A stretch of 64,000 nucleotides of DNA, from positions 248,001-312,000 of the forward strand of contig CAZHTC010000001.1 in assembly GCA_964535575.1 (NCBI GenBank). The letters are read 5' to 3'. This DNA comes from JAGPCK01 sp964535575. Lineage in GTDB: Bacteria > Bacteroidota > Bacteroidia > UKL13-3. A model generated the notes under the pieces. That model worked only from the letters and a program-made list of their open reading frames with translations, ran no database searches and was not told where the DNA came from. The position numbers were made by a program, and so were the translations under genes. Shown here one piece after another: positions 58,915 to 64,000 of the stretch; position 1 is the first letter of the stretch; each line of letters opens with the position of its first letter.

Positions 58915-60153
58915 TTGGCAGCTGAACAAAAGAATGGCAGACTCAAGGTAGGAATTCCCTCCTTTTTTGCACACGTTTATTTTTTCTTTAACAGTGCATT
59001 TTTACCGGCCGGGTTGCTCTACACTCAGTTTATCGGCCCTATTCTCTATCTAAAACTTTTGCTCAATAGGAAAAGAACTTACCTTTTTGCTTTTATACTA
59101 TTTCTTTCCGTTTATGATTTTATTCATTTGGTGAAGGGAGTTGATATTAAAAGTTTTGCTGTATCCAATATCCTCTTTGTTTGTACCTATTGTAGCGTAA
59201 TGGTTTTTTATCATTTTATTAAAGCCTACAGTAAATTACCTGAACTATTCTACAAAATTCTGCTCACTAATGCCTTTTTCACTGTGCTGGCTTTAATCAC
59301 TTACTTTACCTCCTACCGGGATTTGTTGTGGTACAAAAACAAATTTACGCATAGTGTTGACAGCATGTACAGGCTTGCCCTCCTAACCTACGAAGCATCC
59401 TATTATTCCCTTTTGCTGGTTCCACTGGTTTATTATTTCCTGCTCAAACTATTTCACGGACAAATACAAAAGGGGAAATTTACAGTAGGGGTATTAGTGC
59501 TTACTCCTATGATTTTGTCGCTTTCTATCGGTGTCATTTCGGCCATGATAATGGCGTTTTGCATTTACTACCTGCTACATTGGGAAAAAATTCTGACACG
59601 CAGAAGTTTTTTCTGGCCTATATCGCTCACCATAGCCTTCACTGCTTTTACGGTGCTGTTTCTTATTCTGTTTTTCCCGGAAAACGCCCTTTTTACCCGA
59701 ATATCCAATATTTTTAATGGCATCGACACTTCCACTAACGGGCGAACTACGGATTCGTTTAAAATGGCCTTGATGATTGCTGAACGCAAGAGTTTATTGT
59801 TCGGGGCCGGACTTGGTCAGATTAAAATTGTGGGTGCTGAAATACAAAAAATATATTTCTGGTATTGGGGAAACCTGGATGTGGTAAGAATTCCTAACAC
59901 CACTGCCGAAACACTCGCTATATTTGGTTTAACAGGAATACTATTGCGCTTTTCACTGATTACCTATCTATTTTTTAAAACAAGGGTTTGGAATAACCAT
60001 TTCAGGTTACTTATGTTTTGCTTTATTTTTATCTATCAGTTCACCGGAAGTTTTATTATTAATATTGTTGAATATACGGCCTGGATTTTTGCCTTTGTTA
60101 ATTGCTTCCCTGAAATGGATGTTAAAGCCAAAGGAAAGGAAATACCCGTATGA
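58915..60153 (+). CDS. O-antigen polymerase/ligase-like membrane protein
   Basis: The 412-residue protein has about ten membrane helices (YLFAFILFLSVYDFIHLV; TVGVLVLTPMILSLSIGVIS; TLFLILFFPENALFTRI-like). The large loop has a TSTNGRTTDSFKMAL segment followed by LLFGAGLGQIKIVGAE and NTTAETLAIFGLTGILLRFS. This is the Wzy/O-antigen ligase pattern with its Arg in the loop and GxG. The only workable start is TTG 58915, because in-frame stops lie just upstream and the next ATG is inside the membrane region. It overlaps the next glycosyltransferase by 4 bases. It polymerises or ligates glycan units at the periplasmic face. Confidence 0.85.
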   Translation: MAAEQKNGRLKVGIPSFFAHVYFFFNSAFLPAGLLYTQFIGPILYLKLLLNRKRTYLFAFILFLSVYDFIHLVKGVDIKSFAVSNILFVCTYCSVMVFYHFIKAYSKLPELFYKILLTNAFFTVLALITYFTSYRDLLWYKNKFTHSVDSMYRLALLTYEASYYSLLLVPLVYYFLLKLFHGQIQKGKFTVGVLVLTPMILSLSIGVISAMIMAFCIYYLLHWEKILTRRSFFWPISLTIAFTAFTVLFLILFFPENALFTRISNIFNGIDTSTNGRTTDSFKMALMIAERKSLLFGAGLGQIKIVGAEIQKIYFWYWGNLDVVRIPNTTAETLAIFGLTGILLRFSLITYLFFKTRVWNNHFRLLMFCFIFIYQFTGSFIINIVEYTAWIFAFVNCFPEMDVKAKGKEIPV

Positions 60154-61238
60154 GAATCGCATTTGTTATCAGACCAAATGTTTACACAATTCCTGGAGGT
60201 GATACCGTGCAAATGACCAAAACTGCCGAAGGGCTTGAGAAACTTGGTGTTTCGGTAGATATTTATACTTCCAACCAAAAGATAGATTACCCTAGTTTTA
60301 ATCTGATTCATTTTTTCAATATCATAGATTGTGAGGATTTACTTTATCACGCCCTGCACGCTAAAATTCCAATTGCACTGTCGAGTATTTATGTTGATTA
60401 CCGGGAATATGACAGATACCATCGAAAAGGAATTGTAAATCTACTTAGCAGAATACTCCCATACGACCGCATTGAATACCTGAAAACCTTCGCCAAATTT
60501 TTGCTCAAAGGCGAAAAAGTAAGTACCCCGCTCTACTGGATAAAAGGTCATAATGGTTCTATTCGAAGCATTCTGAATAAAACTGAGTTACTTCTACCCA
60601 ACTCAGCCAATGAATACGTTCGTTTGAAAAAAGATTTCGGGGTAAATTTATCGTATAGGGTAATCCCAAATGGATTTGACCCTGCCCTATTTAAAGAGGC
60701 TGACAGGAGCCAGCCGCGCGAAGGAATTTTATGTGTAGGCCGTATAGAGGGAAGAAAAAATCAACTTAACCTAATACGTGCCGTAAATAAAACCGGGCAC
60801 AACCTTACTCTAATCGGTCAGGTGGCTCCCAACCAAAAAAAATATTATCTGCAATGCAGGGAAGAGGCCGGACCCGGTGTAAAATTTATTGATTACATCC
60901 CTCAAAAAGAACTCTTACAATTTTATAGCCGCACTAAGGTGCACGCCATGCCAAGCTGGTTTGAAACCACCGGATTATCAAATCTGGAGGCAGCAGCGAT
61001 GGGATGCAATTTAGTGATTGCCAACAGAGGTGATGTAATGGATTATTTTGAGAACTATGCGTATTATTGCGAGCCTGATAATATTGAATCTATTCAAGAA
61101 ACAATAGAACAGGCCTATAAAGCTGAAAAAAACAACTCGCTTAAAGCCCATGTACTTTCGAATTTTACCTGGGAAATAGCAGCAGCCAAAACATTGAATG
61201 CTTATACTGAAATACTGAAACACCATGATACAATTTGA
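60150..61238 (+). CDS. Glycosyltransferase family 4 (GT-B)
   Basis: The 362-residue protein has an N-terminal Rossmann half, MRIAFVIRPNVYTIPGGDTV, with a Gly-Gly substrate loop. The C-terminal half has VIPNGFDPALFKEADRSQP, GILCVGRIEGRKNQLNLIRA and PSWFETTGLSNLEAAAMGCN. The ExxG/E pattern in FETTGLSNLEA is the nucleotide-sugar site of GT4 enzymes. It is cytoplasmic and adds one sugar to a lipid-linked glycan. It overlaps the polymerase gene by 4 bases and the oxygenase gene by 14. Confidence 0.93.
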   Translation: MRIAFVIRPNVYTIPGGDTVQMTKTAEGLEKLGVSVDIYTSNQKIDYPSFNLIHFFNIIDCEDLLYHALHAKIPIALSSIYVDYREYDRYHRKGIVNLLSRILPYDRIEYLKTFAKFLLKGEKVSTPLYWIKGHNGSIRSILNKTELLLPNSANEYVRLKKDFGVNLSYRVIPNGFDPALFKEADRSQPREGILCVGRIEGRKNQLNLIRAVNKTGHNLTLIGQVAPNQKKYYLQCREEAGPGVKFIDYIPQKELLQFYSRTKVHAMPSWFETTGLSNLEAAAMGCNLVIANRGDVMDYFENYAYYCEPDNIESIQETIEQAYKAEKNNSLKAHVLSNFTWEIAAAKTLNAYTEILKHHDTI

Positions 61239-61995
61239 CAGATTAGAAAAAGAAAAAGAAGAACTGCGCAACAGATTTATGCTGGCAAAACCTTTTCCCC
61301 ATCTTATCATAGACAATTTTTGCGACACCCAAAAACTGCTTCAGCTGGTAAGCGATATGCCGGATATTGACACCAAAAGCCGGGATTATGTTTTTGCAGC
61401 CAATAAATTCGAGAAATCGAAATTTGCCGGGTTGTCCCCATTATTCAAAGAACTGTATGATGACCTTATTTCTGAACAATTTGAAAAGTTTTTATGCTTC
61501 ATAAGCAATGAAACCGTTTTCGTTGATAAAAAATTTCATGGCGGAGGTATTCATCAGGGAAAGAAAAACAGTTTTCTTGATATGCATCTCGACTTTAATT
61601 ACCATCCCCTAAATAAAAACTGGTACCGAAACCTTAACCTTCTCTTATACCTGAATGAAGGCTGGCAACCGGAGTATGGCGGGCAACTGCAATTAGAAGA
61701 TTTGCGAAGCGGAGAAAAGGCAGCTATTGAAATCCCTTTCAACCGGATGGTGATTCAACAAACACGTAACTTCACATTACATGGATATCATAAAACAAAC
61801 TTCCCTGAGGGTAAATCACGAATATCTGTAGCCTCATATGCATACACCATTCACAAACACCATATAGAAAAACCAAGAACCACAGACTGGCATGTTGGAG
61901 ATAATGAAGTGGTGAAAAAATTTCTTGCCCGGATGTATGGTCCGGCAGTAAAATTAAAAAATAAACTTTTTGGCAGCGCAACAGCCAAACACTAA
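61225..61995 (+). CDS. 2-oxoglutarate/Fe(II) dioxygenase (prolyl-4-hydroxylase-like) in glycan cluster
   Basis: The 256-residue protein has the iron facial triad H121 and D123 in DMHLDFNYHP and H186 in TLHGYHK. R199 in KSRISVASYAYT is the 2-oxoglutarate anchor. The order and spacing are those of the P4Hc/2OG-FeII oxygenase family. Flanking strands LNLLLYLNEGWQPEYGGQLQ and IEIPFNRMVIQQT support it. It overlaps the upstream glycosyltransferase by 14 bases and is followed directly by the next one. Hydroxylation of a sugar or of a carrier in this pathway is plausible but only inferred; no known partner was recognised. Confidence 0.92.
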   Translation: MIQFDRLEKEKEELRNRFMLAKPFPHLIIDNFCDTQKLLQLVSDMPDIDTKSRDYVFAANKFEKSKFAGLSPLFKELYDDLISEQFEKFLCFISNETVFVDKKFHGGGIHQGKKNSFLDMHLDFNYHPLNKNWYRNLNLLLYLNEGWQPEYGGQLQLEDLRSGEKAAIEIPFNRMVIQQTRNFTLHGYHKTNFPEGKSRISVASYAYTIHKHHIEKPRTTDWHVGDNEVVKKFLARMYGPAVKLKNKLFGSATAKH

Positions 61996-63087
61996 ATGAT
62001 GCGGGTTGCTATTTTAGGCACACGGGGTATCCCAAACAATTACGGAGGATTTGAGCAGATGGCTCAATACCTTTCGGAATATCTCGTTTCGCAGCAACAT
62101 GAAGTTTGGGTATTTAATTCATCGGATCACCCATACAAAGAAAGGTTATGGAAGGGAGTTCATATTCTTCATTGTTACGATCCCGAAAAAAGAATAGGTA
62201 CTGCCGGCCAGTTTATTTATGACCTGAATTGTATTATGCAAATCCGAAAACTTAAACCGAATATCATTCTTCAGCTTGGATATACCAGCAGCTCCATCTG
62301 GCACTGGCTTCTTCCCTCCCAATCGGTGCTTATCACTAATATGGATGGATTGGAGTGGAAAAGAAGTAAATACCCGGCATTCGTAAAACGTTTTTTAAAA
62401 TATGCCGAAAAACTTGCAGCAAAATCAAGTGATGTACTTATTGCAGATTCGCCCGGAATTAAGGTTTATCTCACCGATACTTTTAATCGCAACCCCACTT
62501 ATATTGCTTATGGAGCAACCCCATTCACCAATCCCGGTGAAGACATTGTGAGACAGCAGCAATTTACTCCTTTCTCCTATTATCTGGTACTGGCCCGATT
62601 TGAACCTGAAAATAATATAGAAACAATTATTAAAGGATTTTCGCAGAGCAAAACCGATAAAAAACTTGTTTTAATTGGAAATCATCAAAACAAGTTTGGT
62701 TTAAAAATGAAAGCCATATACGGCCATTTTAAAAATATAATCTTTCATGATGCCATATACGATATAAATGTACTTAACAACCTGCGTTACCATTCGGCCA
62801 TCTATTTTCACGGTCACTCGGTAGGCGGAACCAATCCCTCTCTTTTGGAAGCCATGGCATCGCAGGCATTAATTTGTGCCCATAGTAACGAATTTAACCG
62901 ACATCCCCTGGGTAACGAAGCCTGGTATTTTAATAACGAAAACGATATTATGCAATTAATAACCAGTAATCCCCCCGCTGAGGAACACAGGGACTGGAAG
63001 GAAAAGAATCTGGAGAAAATAAAAAACCAGTACAGCTGGCCACAAATAAATTTACAATACGAACAACTGATGCTATCTTCGTTATAG
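61996..63087 (+). CDS. Glycosyltransferase with DUF1972 N-domain (rhamnosyltransferase type)
   Basis: The 363-residue protein opens with VAILGTRGIPNNYGGFEQMA, the signature of the DUF1972 domain of WchF/Cps2T-type rhamnosyltransferases. It continues with NMDGLEWKRSKYPAFVKRF, LIADSPGIKVYL and, in the C-half, YYLVLARFEPENNIETIIKG, HGHSVGGTNPSLLEAMASQA. Membership is sure. Transfer of rhamnose is typical of the family but the acceptor is not known. It starts directly after the oxygenase stop and is followed after 2 bases by the next gene. Confidence 0.93.
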   Translation: MMRVAILGTRGIPNNYGGFEQMAQYLSEYLVSQQHEVWVFNSSDHPYKERLWKGVHILHCYDPEKRIGTAGQFIYDLNCIMQIRKLKPNIILQLGYTSSSIWHWLLPSQSVLITNMDGLEWKRSKYPAFVKRFLKYAEKLAAKSSDVLIADSPGIKVYLTDTFNRNPTYIAYGATPFTNPGEDIVRQQQFTPFSYYLVLARFEPENNIETIIKGFSQSKTDKKLVLIGNHQNKFGLKMKAIYGHFKNIIFHDAIYDINVLNNLRYHSAIYFHGHSVGGTNPSLLEAMASQALICAHSNEFNRHPLGNEAWYFNNENDIMQLITSNPPAEEHRDWKEKNLEKIKNQYSWPQINLQYEQLMLSSL

Positions 63088-63089
63088 CA

Positions 63090-64000
63090 ATGCAACGCTT
63101 TCTACACACAAGTAATTATATTTTAGCCATAGCGGTAGCAGCCTCTTTTGTTTTACCCATTCCGGTAAACAGCCTGTTGATTATTCTTTTCATGGCGACA
63201 TCGTTACTCCGTTTTTCATATCCTGTTTTAAAACAAAATGCACAGAGTTATCCTGTTATGCTATTTTCTGCTTTACTGTTTCTGTTTGTTTTAGCCGGAT
63301 GGTTAGTAAGTGATAATAAAACCGAAGCCTGGCTTTTTGCAGAGCGTAAGTTGAGTTTGGTTATTTTCCCCGTAGCGTTCCTGATAATTCCTTCCTTTTC
63401 TTCCAAACAGCTTCTTACTATTCTAAGAGTTTATACACTGTCGGTGGTAATTGCCTGCGTGTACATGCTTTTACCCGCAGCTATCTCCTTCTTTTTTTTC
63501 CATGCAAAAAGTGATATATTCTTCTACCATAATCTGAGTGAAGGAATTTATTTCAACGCGATTTACCTTTCCATTTATTGTTTGTTTGGTTGCATACTCA
63601 CTCTCACCTATCCGCTTTTCCATAAATACACTCCGTTAGTTTTTATATTTCTCACTTCTTGTATTGTTCTGCTCAGTTCAAAAATGGTGATTGCCCTATT
63701 TTTACTTTTTTTCTTTAGTTACCTAATTTTTAAAATCCGTTTATCAGTTAAACTTAAATTAGCTGCTGTAATATTCACCCTTCTTTCTTTTGTAATTATC
63801 ATAGGGTTAACCCCTTTTCTTCAACAACGTTTTTTAACAGAAATTAACAGCAACAAGGAAGTAATCTCCAAAGACAAATTTGTTTATGATACCCCATTCA
63901 GCGGTGCTACGCTCCGAACTGTTATCTGGAAGCATTCCCTATCCATCCTATCCGAAAAAAAGGCTTGGCTAACGGGTGTTGGTACGGGTGACTTCCAACA
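63090..64000 (+). CDS. O-antigen ligase/polymerase-like membrane protein, 3' end outside window
   Basis: The ATG at 63090 opens a frame that runs to the window edge (303 codons seen). It starts MQRFLHTSNYILAIAVAASF and has many hydrophobic helices (VFLIILFMATSLL-like, LFFFSYLIF). GATLRTVIWKHSLSIL and the final WLTGVGTGDFQ match the Wzy_C/WaaL loop with its Arg and the GxGxGD region. Together with the gene at 58915 it gives two polymerase/ligase-like proteins in one cluster, one likely polymerising and one ligating. The start follows the previous stop by 2 bases. Confidence 0.85.
   Translation, partial: MQRFLHTSNYILAIAVAASFVLPIPVNSLLIILFMATSLLRFSYPVLKQNAQSYPVMLFSALLFLFVLAGWLVSDNKTEAWLFAERKLSLVIFPVAFLIIPSFSSKQLLTILRVYTLSVVIACVYMLLPAAISFFFFHAKSDIFFYHNLSEGIYFNAIYLSIYCLFGCILTLTYPLFHKYTPLVFIFLTSCIVLLSSKMVIALFLLFFFSYLIFKIRLSVKLKLAAVIFTLLSFVIIIGLTPFLQQRFLTEINSNKEVISKDKFVYDTPFSGATLRTVIWKHSLSILSEKKAWLTGVGTGDFQ

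Overview
The window is a chromosomal segment of a Bacteroidota bacterium. The evidence is consistent across the window. Two kinds of type IX secretion (T9SS) C-terminal signal are present. There are LytTR/LytS signalling proteins, a CcoN-CcoO fusion with a one-haem CcoP, and a TonB receptor with a carboxypeptidase-regulatory-like N-terminus. Promoters repeatedly match the Bacteroidota -7 box TAnnTTTG. The family-level position cannot be fixed from sequence reading alone. Most of the window is ordinary chromosomal backbone; about 11.3-17.9 kb looks accessory.

Layout. 1-4.3 kb: a DUF4384-like protein cut by the window edge, a Dabb-domain protein, and a leftward envelope-stress-type operon (LiaF-like, DUF4288, LytS kinase, LytTR regulator). 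4.4-10.9 kb: a MarR-controlled RND efflux operon (adaptor, pump, TolC-type channel) interrupted by a four-helix-bundle gene flanked by imperfect inverted repeats. 10.9-17.9 kb: an XRE regulator, a secreted fibre-like protein, three related lipoproteins (two nearly identical in their mature parts), an 885-residue T9SS cargo protein of unknown function, a gene remnant, and tandem repeats of about 164 bp. 17.9-31.3 kb: two large exported peptidases (M13 and Prc-like), then housekeeping genes tsaE, alanine dehydrogenase, a 2-oxo acid dehydrogenase E2, a PsbP/DcrB-like protein, a ChaN-like protein, kdsB, pyrG and yidC. 31.6-41.4 kb: very large PKD/CHU_C surface proteins around an ECF sigma factor, with a membrane-anchored anti-sigma-like protein that itself ends in a CHU_C domain. 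41.6-44.7 kb: tRNA-Met(CAU), an alkaline phosphatase, dprA and a small outer-membrane barrel. 44.7-55.0 kb: a complete cbb3 oxidase locus on the minus strand (usp, ccoI, ccoS, ccoNO, ccoQ, ccoP, terminator, ccoG, ccoH, TauE/SafE-like) headed by an FNR-type regulator. 55.0-57.9 kb: a TonB-dependent receptor and a small lipoprotein. 57.9-64 kb: a surface-polysaccharide cluster (Wzz-like protein, two polymerase/ligase-like membrane proteins, two glycosyltransferases and a 2-oxoglutarate oxygenase), running off the window end.

How parts work together. The clearest regulatory logic is in the oxidase locus. Two palindromes of the form ATGAT-N4-ATCAt/c lie at the same distance from perfect -7 boxes in front of ccoNOQP and of usp-ccoI-ccoS, and an FNR-like protein with conserved cysteines is encoded next door. 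The least explained region is the lipoprotein/T9SS accessory locus at 11.4-17.9 kb, which shows recent duplication exactly at a lipobox, a leftover gene tail and flanking repeats. Two short genes (ccoQ, ccoS) and the right-edge polymerase gene were found by reading the sequence directly.
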